Source: Ascidiaceihabitans sp029251465
GTDB lineage: Bacteria > Pseudomonadota > Alphaproteobacteria > Rhodobacterales > Rhodobacteraceae
NCBI RefSeq assembly: GCF_042932805.1
Contig: NZ_CP170633.1
Location: 2,108,001 to 2,172,000, forward strand
Reading direction: 5' to 3'
Length of the DNA stretch: 64,000 nucleotides
Made by a program: the position numbers and the translations under genes. Shown here piece by piece: positions 9,148 to 17,609 of this stretch; positions within the stretch are counted from its first letter, which is position 1; every line of letters starts with the position of its first letter. The notes below the pieces were generated by a model that saw only the letters and a program-made list of their open reading frames with translations, was not told the DNA's origin and ran no database searches.

Positions 9148-10118
9148 GCCCGCTATTAGAAATCAACGATCTGGCCGTCACCTTTGCGACGCGCCACGGC
9201 GAAGTCACCGCGCTGGATTCCGTATCGCTGCACGTGAACGAAGGCGAAACGCTGGGCATTGTCGGTGAATCGGGGTGCGGTAAATCGATCACGGCGCTGT
9301 CCGTCATGGGCCTGATCCCGCAACCGCCTGGCCGGATAAAAACCGGATCAATCAAGCTGGCGGGCGAAGAATTCGTGGGGGCCACCCCTGCCCGTTTGCG
9401 CCAAATGCGCGGCGCTGAGGCCGCGATGATTTTCCAAGAACCGATGACGTCGTTGAACCCCGTTTTCACCGTCGGGGACCAGATCGCCGAGGCGATAACC
9501 CTGCACCAGAACACCAGCCGCGACCGCGCGTTCAAGGATGCAATTGCCTTGCTGGACCGCGTCGGCATTCCTGAACCCGACAAACGTGCGCGTGATTATC
9601 CGCACCAGTTGTCCGGCGGCATGCGCCAGCGTGTGATGATCGCCATGGCCGTGTCGTGCCGCCCCAAATTGCTGATCGCAGATGAACCGACAACCGCATT
9701 GGACGTCACCGTACAGGCGCAAATCTTTGATTTATTGAACGAAATCCAACGCGATTTTGGGGCGGCCATTTTGTTGATCACTCACGACATGGGCGCAATT
9801 GCCGAAATGGCCGACCGCGTGTCGGTGATGTACGCAGGCCGGGTCATTGAAACCGCGACTGCGGATCAGGTGCTCGACACCCCGCAGCACCCCTATGCGC
9901 GCGGCTTGATCGATTGTATTCCGGCGCTTGGTAAATCCGAAACGGGTCTCAAGGAAATTCCCGGCGTCGTGCCGCCTTTGCACAGGCTGGGCGCGGGGTG
10001 CGCCTTTGCGCAGCGCTGCGATCACGCCCAAGCGCGGTGCCTGCGCGAAAAGCCGAAATTGATCAACCACGGCCACCACCCGGCGGCCTGTCACGGGGTC
10101 GAGGAGGCGCGCTTATGA
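9144..10118 (+). CDS. ABC transporter ATPase, DppD-like
   Basis: The 324-residue ATPase has Walker A GESGCGKS, Q-loop FQEPMTSLNP, signature LSGGMRQR, Walker B LLIADEPTTALD and the H-loop TH. The C-terminal oligopeptide-ABC extension carries conserved cysteines (GCAFAQRCDHAQARC) that in this family bind an Fe-S cluster or stabilise the domain. It forms one half of the ATPase heterodimer with the next gene, which it overlaps. Confidence 0.9.
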   Translation: MSPLLEINDLAVTFATRHGEVTALDSVSLHVNEGETLGIVGESGCGKSITALSVMGLIPQPPGRIKTGSIKLAGEEFVGATPARLRQMRGAEAAMIFQEPMTSLNPVFTVGDQIAEAITLHQNTSRDRAFKDAIALLDRVGIPEPDKRARDYPHQLSGGMRQRVMIAMAVSCRPKLLIADEPTTALDVTVQAQIFDLLNEIQRDFGAAILLITHDMGAIAEMADRVSVMYAGRVIETATADQVLDTPQHPYARGLIDCIPALGKSETGLKEIPGVVPPLHRLGAGCAFAQRCDHAQARCLREKPKLINHGHHPAACHGVEEARL

Positions 10119-11074
10119 CCACTCTGCTCGACGTTCAGAACCTGACTGTACGCTTTGCTATGCCGCGCCCGTCGCTATTCGCGCCGCGCCCGCATCTTGA
10201 GGCTGTGCGCGCCGTGTCGTTCACCCTGCAAAAGGGTCGCGCGCTGGGTATCGTCGGCGAAAGCGGATCGGGCAAAACCACCGCTGCGATGGCCACGATC
10301 AGGCTGACGCAATCCTCTGCCGGCAAGATGCTGTTCGAGGGTGACGACCTGTTGCAGCTGGATGACGAAACAATGCGCCAGCGCCGCCGCGACATTCAGC
10401 TGATTTTCCAAGACCCTTATTCGTCGCTCAACCCGCGTGCCCGCGTTGGTGACATTGTGCGCGAACCGCTAGACCTGATGGACATTGGAACACCGGATGA
10501 ACGTATGGCCCGCGTGCGTGAATTGTTCGCGCTGGTTGGTCTGCGCGAAGATCAGCTGAGCCTGTTTCCCCATCAATTTTCTGGCGGTCAGCGGCAGCGC
10601 ATTTCGATTGCCCGAGCATTAACAACCAATCCAAAACTGCTGGTTTGTGACGAACCGGTTTCCGCGTTGGATGTCGCGATCCAAGCGCAAATCCTGAACC
10701 TACTGGCAAAGCTGAAAACCGATCTGGGCCTCAGCTATTTGTTCATCAGCCATGATCTGGGTGTCGTGCGCCATGTCTGCGATGATGTGGCAGTGATGTA
10801 TCTGGGCAAGATCGTGGAACAGGCCCCGGTAGAGCAGTTGTTCGAGGCCCCGCAACACCCCTATACCCAAGCGCTGTTGTCTGCGGCCCCATCACTGAAA
10901 CGACGCAAATCCCAAGGCTACACGCGGGCGCTCAATATCTCTGGTGACCCGCCCAGCCCGATCAATCCGCCCAAAGGCTGTGCATTCGCAGAGCGGTGCC
11001 CCAAGGCGCGCAGCCTGTGCCGTGATGACCGCCCGCAGATGACAAACGGCGTGGCCTGCCATTTTCCGGGCTAG
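10115..11074 (+). CDS. ABC transporter ATPase, DppF-like
   Basis: The 319-residue partner ATPase has Walker A GESGSGKT, FQDPYSSLNPR, signature FSGGQRQR, Walker B LLVCDEPVSALD and the C-terminal GCAFAERCPKARSLC cysteine motif. ATG 10115 overlaps the preceding TGA as ATGA and has GAGGAGG 7 bases upstream. The longer frame from 9998 would lie inside the DppD-like gene. It closes the importer operon. Confidence 0.9.
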   Translation: MTTLLDVQNLTVRFAMPRPSLFAPRPHLEAVRAVSFTLQKGRALGIVGESGSGKTTAAMATIRLTQSSAGKMLFEGDDLLQLDDETMRQRRRDIQLIFQDPYSSLNPRARVGDIVREPLDLMDIGTPDERMARVRELFALVGLREDQLSLFPHQFSGGQRQRISIARALTTNPKLLVCDEPVSALDVAIQAQILNLLAKLKTDLGLSYLFISHDLGVVRHVCDDVAVMYLGKIVEQAPVEQLFEAPQHPYTQALLSAAPSLKRRKSQGYTRALNISGDPPSPINPPKGCAFAERCPKARSLCRDDRPQMTNGVACHFPG

Positions 11075-11156
11075 GGTTTAAACCGCAAAGCTAGACACAA
11101 AAGTGGCCCATCCAAACGGACAGGCCAGATATCGTCACAGCAGATGTCAAAGCGAT

Positions 11157-11720
11157 TTAGGCGCGCTCGGAATATTCCATGGTTTCGGTGTTTACGACGA
11201 TGTCTTCGTCGACGCCCACAAACGGTGGCACCATAACTTTGACGCCATTGTCCAACACTGCAGGCTTGAACGAATTGGCCGCGGTTTGGCCTTTTACAAC
11301 AGGCTCGGTTTCGACAATTTTGCAGATCACTTTCTGCGGCAGACGCGCGTTCAGTGCTTCTTCTTCGTGGAACTCCACAACGATGGTCATGCCATCTTGC
11401 AAGAACGGGCGGCGTTCGCCCAGCAGCTCTGCCGGCAATTGCACCTGTTCGTAGGTTTCCATGTCCATCACGGTTAGCAAACCGTCATCTTCGAACAAAA
11501 ACTGTTGGTCTTTTTGTTCCAGACGCACCCGCTCGACTTTGTCAGCACTGCGGAATCGTTCGTTCAATTTCGATCCGTTGCGCAGATTCTTCATCTCGAC
11601 CTGAGCAAAAGCGCCGCCTTTACCTGGCTTTACGTGGTCCACTTTTACAGCGGCCCAAAGACCGTCGTTGTGCTCCAGTACGTTTCCGGGGCGAATTTCG
11701 TTTCCGTTAATTTTGGGCAT
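11157..11720 (-). CDS. efp: Elongation factor P
   Basis: This is a full-length 187-residue EF-P, which relieves ribosome stalling at polyproline. The N-terminal KOW-like domain has the modifiable lysine K34 in the KPGKGGAF loop, and two OB-fold domains follow, ending in the EF-P signature region near FVGVDEDIVVNTET. I chose ATG 11718-11720 because it gives the universal N-terminus PKINGNEIRPGN; a longer frame adds 24 unlikely residues. K34 implies lysylation by an EpmA/EpmB-type system, not seen here. Confidence 0.97.
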   Translation of the reverse strand: MPKINGNEIRPGNVLEHNDGLWAAVKVDHVKPGKGGAFAQVEMKNLRNGSKLNERFRSADKVERVRLEQKDQQFLFEDDGLLTVMDMETYEQVQLPAELLGERRPFLQDGMTIVVEFHEEEALNARLPQKVICKIVETEPVVKGQTAANSFKPAVLDNGVKVMVPPFVGVDEDIVVNTETMEYSERA

Positions 11721-11823
11721 TGTGACAAAACCATGGCAAAAGGTTGATGAAAGATTGACGATCCCTATATCTGGGTAAGCGGCCTTGGGCAAGACAACGA
11801 TACGGTAGGAAAACTACGTAAGA

Positions 11824-11840
11824 TATGCATCAAATGCATA
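11824..11840. promoter_or_regulatory. Perfect palindrome upstream of the 11939 gene
   Basis: TATGCAT (11824-11830), spacer CAA and ATGCATA (11834-11840) form a perfect inverted repeat of 7-base arms in the efp/11939 divergent gap. It could be an operator. Nothing identifies the binding protein. Confidence 0.35.
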
Positions 11841-11938
11841 GGTGTCATGCAAAAACAGGGTATCCGAATCGGTTAGAATACGTCATAAGAAGCTTCACGC
11901 CGAAAAGACAAGAGCAAGAATAATTGAAAGGACGACGA

Positions 11939-12259
11939 ATGAAAGACTTCGTTGACGGCACTGCCTTTAACAACGAACAAGGTAATCGTGCACGTAAACT
12001 ATTTGCAGCTGTTGTACTGGCTGCATTGGACGACGCCATCGCCGACGACAAGAAATACGGCAATGGTCCAGAACAAATCGCCCGTTGGGCACGCTCGCGC
12101 GATGGTCGCGAAGTGCTTAGCTGCGCGGGTATCGACCCAAACGAGCGGGTTGTAACTGGTCTTATGGACTTTGTAGGCAAAGGTGTACGTACGTCCGTCG
12201 CCCTGTCACGCGAAGAAAGCGAACGTCGCAACGCCGCTCAGCAGGCTGAAGCAGCGTAA
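11939..12259 (+). CDS. Small conserved alphaproteobacterial protein (DUF6280-like)
   Basis: This is a 106-residue soluble, charged, mostly helical protein without signal or membrane segment. It resembles a small protein conserved in Rhodobacteraceae that I recall as DUF6280; the family name is from memory. The RxGREVLSCAGIDP region and the C-terminal Ser/Glu/Arg-rich tail are its notable parts. ATG 11939 has GAAAGGA 7 bases upstream and is chosen over TTG 11924. It is monocistronic, with a strong terminator just downstream. Function unknown. Confidence 0.75.
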   Translation: MKDFVDGTAFNNEQGNRARKLFAAVVLAALDDAIADDKKYGNGPEQIARWARSRDGREVLSCAGIDPNERVVTGLMDFVGKGVRTSVALSREESERRNAAQQAEAA

Positions 12260-12284
12260 GACACACAGTTTAAGACTGCCACAG

Positions 12285-12315
12285 AAAACGCGCCCTCTGC
12301 TCGGGCGCGTTTTTC
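12285..12315 (+). terminator. Rho-independent terminator
   Basis: AACGCGCCC (12287-12295) pairs with GGGCGCGTT (12303-12311) around a 7-base loop and runs into TTTTCTTTT. It follows the stop at 12259 and is a classical intrinsic terminator. It can also serve the convergent gene because A residues precede the stem. Confidence 0.85.
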
Positions 12316-12336
12316 TTTTGGACCACGTGATTTTTT

Positions 12337-12915
12337 CTAGCTGTCTATGAAAAAGAACAGCCATTGGCGCACGATCCAAAGCTCTGCAAACAGTAGAACC
12401 GCGCACAGCACCAGTGCCCAGACGGGCAATCCACGCCGCCACAGCACCCATGTGCCGACGCACGCAAGCGCCGCTTCGATCGGGGCAAGCCAGCCCGCGC
12501 CGTGGTTACGGTCCCAATAGCTTAGCGGGCTTTCGAATATCCAAGACGTCGCCGGCCAGAAATGCGCACGCCCGTCGTCGTGGTGCAGCGGAAAATCCAA
12601 CGCCAAATGCAGCAACGCGGCCCCGCACAAAGCAATGGCCCAAGTACTGCGTCGCCAGAGCGCGAAGGCAAGCAGCGCGCCCCACACGAACACAGAGTTG
12701 TCGATGGCAAAGACCGTTTGCCAGGCGCGTGAAAAATACAGTTCTCCGAAGACAATCTGCGGCGGAATATCCAGAAGAATCAGCGACACCCCGGCCATCA
12801 CATACAGCGACAGATCAGGCAGCATCGCCCCCGCAAAAGCGGCCAACAAAATGCGCGAGGTTGCAGGCCGGCCAAAAACGGCTGCACCGATTAATAAATG
12901 TGCTGGGGTGTTCAT
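12337..12915 (-). CDS. Integral membrane protein, YdjM-like metal-dependent hydrolase family
   Basis: The 192-residue protein has about five membrane segments. It has conserved polar residues at NTPAHLLIG (start), PDLSLYVM, and HLALDFPLHHDDGRAHFWP, which resemble the His/Asp pattern of YdjM/DUF457 membrane-bound hydrolases. Roseobacter homologues are sometimes labelled CobQ, which I think is an error. I chose ATG 12915 because it gives the family-like NTPAH start, although its ribosome site is weak; a start at 12981 would add 22 non-hydrophobic residues. It lies downstream of the PopZ-like gene on the same strand. Function not established. Confidence 0.65.
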   Translation of the reverse strand: MNTPAHLLIGAAVFGRPATSRILLAAFAGAMLPDLSLYVMAGVSLILLDIPPQIVFGELYFSRAWQTVFAIDNSVFVWGALLAFALWRRSTWAIALCGAALLHLALDFPLHHDDGRAHFWPATSWIFESPLSYWDRNHGAGWLAPIEAALACVGTWVLWRRGLPVWALVLCAVLLFAELWIVRQWLFFFIDS

Positions 12916-12996
12916 CTGGAAAAAACGCGTCCGTGCTGTTCGTACAGGCCAACCCTGTCTTGCGTAGCACGCAAAGTCCATTGATGTCGTGCGGGG

Positions 12997-13938
12997 TTAT
13001 TCCAGTTCTTGGGCGGCCAACGCGCGATGGATTTCGCGGCGCACAAGTTTGCGCACGTTGCGTGTGATCCGTTCGCCCAATGCGCCTTGCAGTTCTTCGC
13101 GCACAATGTCGCTGACAAGATCGCGCAAAGCGTCTTCGTCCAGAAAGTCTTCTGGTGATGCGAACACGTCGCTGTCAATTGCAGCATCTGCCGGGTCTTC
13201 AACGGTACTCGTGTCTTCCCACGTCATTGAAGGCGCTTCGGTGCCGGAATAGTCGCTGTCGCCGGTGTCGTCCGGTTCCCATTGATCATCGGTGCGCCCA
13301 ATCACGGTCTCAAGCGCTGCGATCTTGGCGCTGAGCGTTGCGGCGCTGGAAATTTCTTGCATCGCATCGACGGGTTCGGCAACTGGAATGTCTTCGAATG
13401 TTTCTTGGGCCACGAATTCGTCGATGTTTTCGGCCTCGGGCGTGTTTTCTGACATCAGTTCGTCGGGCATATCGGGTGCGGTTTCGACATAATCCGGAAC
13501 AAGCACCAGAACATCCGGGGTGTCTTGCTCGCCTAAATCCTCTTGGACGTGTTCTGCCACATCTTCGGATTGGGCATCATCATGTTCAACGTCACTTTCA
13601 GAGGCATCAAGCGCGTCAACTGCGTGTGCTTCATCTGATGTGTCATTGTCATCATCAGCGTCCGTAACCTCATGAAACTGGGCCGTTTCGAGGGTTTCAT
13701 CTTCAACGGATGCAGGGTTTTCTGCGTGATCAGGTTCAACCTCAGGCGCGTGTTCAACATGGGCTTTTTGCGGGGCCGGTTTAATATGCTCGGCGACGCG
13801 CAGCGCTGGCGTCAGGACCAAACGATCGCTGGCATCAGGTTTTTCAACGGCAGCAGGGCTGCGTTTTTCTTCGGAAACCAAACGGCGGATAGACGAAAGG
13901 ACGTCTTCCACTTCTGCATTGGAAACGGGATCTGACAT
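12997..13938 (-). CDS. PopZ-like (DUF2497-type) acidic polar-scaffold candidate
   Basis: The 313-residue protein has three parts. An N-terminal short helix (VEDVLSSIRRLVSEE, about residues 10-24) resembles PopZ EEILASIRRIISED. A long disordered Asp/Glu/Pro-rich stretch follows (about 30-260). A C-terminal amphipathic helical region covers about 268-313 (DEDALRDLVSDIVREEL and RNVRKLVRREI). PopZ has the same order: partner-binding helix, acidic spacer, oligomerising helices. The gene order pcm-tolC-this gene matches the alphaproteobacterial pcm-tolC-popZ-valS neighbourhood, but valS is replaced here by a membrane protein. The PopZ assignment is inference; C-terminal identity is low. If correct it would organise a cell pole and hold the ParB-bound origin. 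Confidence 0.55.
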   Translation of the reverse strand: MSDPVSNAEVEDVLSSIRRLVSEEKRSPAAVEKPDASDRLVLTPALRVAEHIKPAPQKAHVEHAPEVEPDHAENPASVEDETLETAQFHEVTDADDDNDTSDEAHAVDALDASESDVEHDDAQSEDVAEHVQEDLGEQDTPDVLVLVPDYVETAPDMPDELMSENTPEAENIDEFVAQETFEDIPVAEPVDAMQEISSAATLSAKIAALETVIGRTDDQWEPDDTGDSDYSGTEAPSMTWEDTSTVEDPADAAIDSDVFASPEDFLDEDALRDLVSDIVREELQGALGERITRNVRKLVRREIHRALAAQELE

Positions 13939-14074
13939 ATTATTTTACCACTATAGCCTCGCCTCCTTCTTACAGGGGGCAACAGATTCGAACAATGGGT
14001 CGTGAAAATTGTGGCGATTATTCTGCAAGACCGTTTCGACACAGATCAAAACCAGCCAAAATGCTGCCCGCGCT

Positions 14075-15481
14075 TTAGTCTTTTTGCAGCGCGCGCAGAA
14101 CTTTATCCAGCTTTTGCCCCTGTTTGCTTCGTACAGCCGGCGCGTCTTTGACCAGATTGTAATAGGCGGTGGGGTCGTATTGCTGAACGTTCAAGCGCAG
14201 GCTTGTCGCGGTTAACAAACCCATCGTTGATAGAACGGTGTAGGCAGCGACGTATTCATCGACCTCGGCCGAAATACGCGCGGCTTCGGCGTCGAGCAGC
14301 TCTTGTTCGGCATCCAGAACATCCAATGTCGTGCGCGCACCAAGAGTGGCCTCTTCGCGCACACCGCGAAATGCGACACGCGCAGCACGGATTTGACGTT
14401 CGCTGGCTTGCAAGCGCGCACGTGCTGCACCTAGCGAGGCAATCGCACTCGCCACGTTTTGCTGGATATCGTGCCGCACAACGTGCAGGTTTCCGCGCTC
14501 GGCATCGCGTGACGCCATGGCCTGACGCATCGCCGCAGACAGGCTGCCCCCGGCGTACAAAGGACCGCCCACTTCGACCGCAACAAACCCGTTGGTTACG
14601 CCGTTGGACGCACCGGTGCTGTTGTTTGCCCGCAAGCGCCCGCTTAGGGTTATGCTTGGTTTCATGTCCGCCTCAGCGGCCAAAATCAGCAGCTCTGCCG
14701 CAGAAACGCTGTGTTGCACACTGATCATCTGCGGGTGGCGGCGCACCGCTTGCGCTTGTGCCGATGCCACGTTGGTCTCGACGTTTGGAACCTTTGGCGG
14801 CGATGACAACCGGCCAGGCTTATGCCCGACCACGTTGGTGTATTCCGCCTTGGCACGCAACAGATCCGCTTGTGCATCGGCCAAACCACTGCGCGCTTGC
14901 GCCAAACGGGCTTGGGCCAGTGCGACGTCTGTTCGCGTGACTTCGCCCACTTCAAACCGGTCGTTTGCGGCTCGCAACTCTTGGGTCAGCAGACGCAGGT
15001 TGTTTTGACGCAACGCAACAAATTCAGAGGCTTGGCGCACCCCCATGAACGCCTCGATCGCGCGCAGCAGCACTTGTTGTTCAATCGCAACAAGCGTCTG
15101 GCGGGTCGCAAGAACTGTCTCTTTGCTTGATTCAATTGTGGCCGCTGACGATCCGGAATCGTAAAGCAGCAGGCTGGCGGTCAGGGCAATATTCGACGTT
15201 CCGACGTCAACCGTCGAACTGGACGTTGCGCCAAGCTGGCGCCCGAAATCCCGTTGCGCCCCTGCGGACCACTGGATGATCGGCAACAGAGCGGATGCAG
15301 CAATTGCGACACCTTCGTCTGCGGCGCGCAGCAATGCGCGGTTTTGATCCAACAGGCCACTGTGATTATACGATCCGACCAAAGCGTCAGCCAGCGTATC
15401 CGCCTGCGATTGCACTGCACTGAACCCCAAGGCCAGAGCAAGCGCGCCGCCTTTTACAGTATGAATGAACATTGCTTTCAT
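14075..15481 (-). CDS. tolC: TolC-family outer-membrane efflux channel
   Basis: The 468-residue protein has a signal peptide (residues 1-27, ending QSQA) and two repeats of the outer membrane efflux protein domain. Typical features are the helical motifs Q-N-x-x-A near the repeat starts, VGEVTRTDVALAQARLAQA in repeat 1, and LGARTTLDVLDAEQELLDA in repeat 2. TolC trimers form the exit duct for type I secretion and RND pumps. ATG 15481 is chosen because it starts the signal peptide; the longer frame extends into pcm. It follows pcm by 70 bases on the same strand, a conserved pair in alphaproteobacteria. Confidence 0.92.
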   Translation of the reverse strand: MKAMFIHTVKGGALALALGFSAVQSQADTLADALVGSYNHSGLLDQNRALLRAADEGVAIAASALLPIIQWSAGAQRDFGRQLGATSSSTVDVGTSNIALTASLLLYDSGSSAATIESSKETVLATRQTLVAIEQQVLLRAIEAFMGVRQASEFVALRQNNLRLLTQELRAANDRFEVGEVTRTDVALAQARLAQARSGLADAQADLLRAKAEYTNVVGHKPGRLSSPPKVPNVETNVASAQAQAVRRHPQMISVQHSVSAAELLILAAEADMKPSITLSGRLRANNSTGASNGVTNGFVAVEVGGPLYAGGSLSAAMRQAMASRDAERGNLHVVRHDIQQNVASAIASLGAARARLQASERQIRAARVAFRGVREEATLGARTTLDVLDAEQELLDAEAARISAEVDEYVAAYTVLSTMGLLTATSLRLNVQQYDPTAYYNLVKDAPAVRSKQGQKLDKVLRALQKD

Positions 15482-15551
15482 TGCCGTGCCCCCAAGGTGC
15501 GATTTTGTATCATTGTGCCGCCAGCCGCATCTCGTGCGATTGGCGATGCGT

Positions 15552-16205
15552 TCACAATTGGAACGCGCCGTGTTTTTCAAAGCCCGCCAGAACAGGTGCA
15601 CCGGCGTTAAAGGCCATTCGCCACGTGACTTTGCCGTCCATTTTATAGCCGATACGTACTTCGCCCAGCGCACCGTCCATAAAGATGCACGCCGCGCGGC
15701 CACCGTCTTTGAGTTGTGCAAGCAATGCGTCAGGTACCTGGGCCACACCACCTTGGATCATCAAAACGTCGTAGGGCCCGTGTTGCGGGGCACCTTCGTT
15801 CAACGGACCTTGGTGAATGATGACGTTGTCGATGCCTGCACCGCTCAGCACGTCTTGTGCTTCGCCCGCCATGCTCTCGTCGTCTTCGACGCACACAACG
15901 GCCTCAGCCATATGCGCGATAACGGCGGACGAGTAGCCAAAACCACAGCCGACATCCAAGACCAGTTCGTCGTTGGAAATATCCACCGCATCGAGCATTT
16001 TGGCCAATGTGCGCGGCTCCAATAGCACGCGCGCGCCGCCCAAGGGCAGGTTTTCACCCATGTAGGCTGCCTCGCGTTTGGCTGTGGGCACAAAGTCCTC
16101 ACGCGGCACGCTCAGCATGGCTTCGATGATTGGAAATTTGGTCACATCTGACGGGCGGACCTGAGTGTCCACCATCACGGTGCGGCGACTTGCGAAATCT
16201 GTCAT
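15552..16205 (-). CDS. pcm: Protein-L-isoaspartate O-methyltransferase
   Basis: The 217-residue SAM-dependent methyltransferase has the SAM-binding motif I VLDVGCGFGYSSAVIA (about residues 82-97) and motif VVCVEDDE. The N-terminal region with MVDTQVRPSDV and PREDFVP is typical of alphaproteobacterial Pcm. It repairs isoaspartyl residues in aged proteins. It heads the pcm-tolC-PopZ-like block. The variant group lacking some canonical Pcm residues is common in this class, so activity is likely but not certain. Confidence 0.88.
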   Translation of the reverse strand: MTDFASRRTVMVDTQVRPSDVTKFPIIEAMLSVPREDFVPTAKREAAYMGENLPLGGARVLLEPRTLAKMLDAVDISNDELVLDVGCGFGYSSAVIAHMAEAVVCVEDDESMAGEAQDVLSGAGIDNVIIHQGPLNEGAPQHGPYDVLMIQGGVAQVPDALLAQLKDGGRAACIFMDGALGEVRIGYKMDGKVTWRMAFNAGAPVLAGFEKHGAFQL

Positions 16206-16350
16206 TCACTAAACTCGTTCGTTCAGAATCTATCAAACCAAGATGTGCCACATCCCGACAGGCGCGGCAACGCCCGCTTGCGTCAAATTGCTGATACGAG
16301 GCCTTGCAGGGGTAAATCATTTGAGCTATCTGGTCCAAACACTGCCCGGC

Positions 16351-16424
16351 GGCGAGTTGGTAGAGTGGTTATGCAGCGGATTGCAAATCCGCGTACACCG
16401 GTTCGATTCCGGTACTCGCCTCCA
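16351..16424 (+). tRNA. tRNA-Cys (GCA)
   Basis: A 74-base tRNA with a perfect 7-bp acceptor stem (GGCGAGT with ACTCGCC), anticodon GCA at 16383-16385 in the loop TTGCAAA, T-loop TTCGATTC, discriminator T and encoded CCA (16422-16424). The overall sequence closely follows bacterial tRNA-Cys. The adjacent integrase suggests that its 3' half serves as an attachment site. Confidence 0.97.
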
Positions 16425-16498
16425 TTTAAAATCAATCACTTGGCTCACCTCATAGATTGCGCGTACTGCGCGGTTTACAGGGGCGTTTACAGTTTTGC

Positions 16499-17548
16499 TC
16501 ACTGTCCGCCCCCTTTTGCTTGTGCCAGCTTCACCAGAACAGCATCGGTTTGATCCGGGGAAACGCGCGCGTAGTGTTCGATAACTTGCGCCGCGTATTT
16601 TACCGACCACCCCATATGATTTGCGATTTCAGATAGGCCTAGATTGGAATTAAGTAGCATTGTTGCCGCTGTTCCCCGACAATCCTGCAACCGGAGTTCA
16701 TCGGACAATCCCGACTTACGACGATAGCGAGTGATCGCACTCGACGCGTTGCGAGGCTCTTTCATTGGTTTTCCGTTACCTCCTACCAAAATTACCATGC
16801 GGTCGGCTGGTGTAGAATCGGTCACCTCAGCCAACTCGGGTGTGATTGGGATGTGCGCGAGCCATTTTCGTTTGTTCGTAAGAACTCGTAAACGCCGCCC
16901 TTTCGGGGTGTTCTGCAAATGCCCGCGCGTCAGTTTGATGAGGTCTGCTGGGCGTAACCCAGTTTCGCAGGCCACACACAAGATACGACGCACCCAGTCA
17001 GGCGCGTTGGCATTGAATGTCTCACGATCCGCAGGCGGCCATACAATTTCCGAGCGGTCAACATGGAAGAGCCGGGATAGATCGTGGCAAGGATGTATCG
17101 CCAGCTTCCCCTCCTTCATAGCCCAGTTGAGGACACGGACGGCATGAGTACCCGCAGCATCATGTTGTTTCGGGGAATGTTTCCATTCTGCACGCCATTC
17201 ATTCATCTCGCTTCGAGAACCGCGTTCCTCAAAGATTGCCGCCGGCGCATCATGAAATTTTTTGGCGAACCGAAGCGCCCACTTTCTCACGTCAGCTCTT
17301 GATCTAGGGCGCGGAGGCATCGCAGCACTATCCAAAAACTTATCTACTAATTCTGGTATCATCAGCGCATGGGGCGTAGGCCTCTTGACACATTCAGCAT
17401 GGGCAAGAAAAAATTCCGGGTCCGTGGGAGTGTGCTTATCGTCAATCCAGAACTTTGGCGCACCTCGTCCACGCCATGCATAAAAGTGAAAACGACTTTT
17501 CCCAGAGACCAGCTTACGCCGGACGCGATGTACACTTTTAGGAAGCAC
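16499..17548 (-). CDS. Tyrosine recombinase (tRNA-adjacent integrase)
   Basis: A phage-type tyrosine recombinase of about 349 residues. Numbering below starts at the upstream in-frame TTG at 17572. The SAM-like core-binding domain lies at about 70-160. The catalytic domain has Arg207 in CETGLRPADL, a lysine in the beta-hairpin, Arg299 in RLQDCRGTAAT, and Tyr334 in IEHYARV. The usual His of the HxxR box is Gln296, as in some integrase subgroups. I favour GTG 17548, which has a GGAGG upstream; the frame is also open from TTG 17572. The 3' end lies 75 bases from the tRNA-Cys end, the usual arrangement for integration into tRNA. A broken gene and an IS follow directly upstream. Confidence 0.85.
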   Translation of the reverse strand: MLPKSVHRVRRKLVSGKSRFHFYAWRGRGAPKFWIDDKHTPTDPEFFLAHAECVKRPTPHALMIPELVDKFLDSAAMPPRPRSRADVRKWALRFAKKFHDAPAAIFEERGSRSEMNEWRAEWKHSPKQHDAAGTHAVRVLNWAMKEGKLAIHPCHDLSRLFHVDRSEIVWPPADRETFNANAPDWVRRILCVACETGLRPADLIKLTRGHLQNTPKGRRLRVLTNKRKWLAHIPITPELAEVTDSTPADRMVILVGGNGKPMKEPRNASSAITRYRRKSGLSDELRLQDCRGTAATMLLNSNLGLSEIANHMGWSVKYAAQVIEHYARVSPDQTDAVLVKLAQAKGGGQ

Positions 17549-17609
17549 TTTTCTTCGCCCTCCACTTCTCAAGTTCAGTCATGTCTTCATCAGCTTCGCG
17601 ACCATAACG
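17538..17609 (-). pseudogene. C-terminal fragment of a small gene cut by the IS5-family element
   Basis: On the minus strand, coding sequence emerges from the IS edge and reads RYGREADEDMTELEKW then ends KKSAS at TAA 17538-17540, 11 bases into the integrase. It looks like the tail of a small charged protein whose 5' part was removed by the IS. Family unknown. Confidence 0.5.

Noticed and set aside
13533..13760. Met/Thr-rich frame inside the PopZ-like gene
   Set aside because: It is an off-frame reading of the acidic repeats of the real gene on the same strand.
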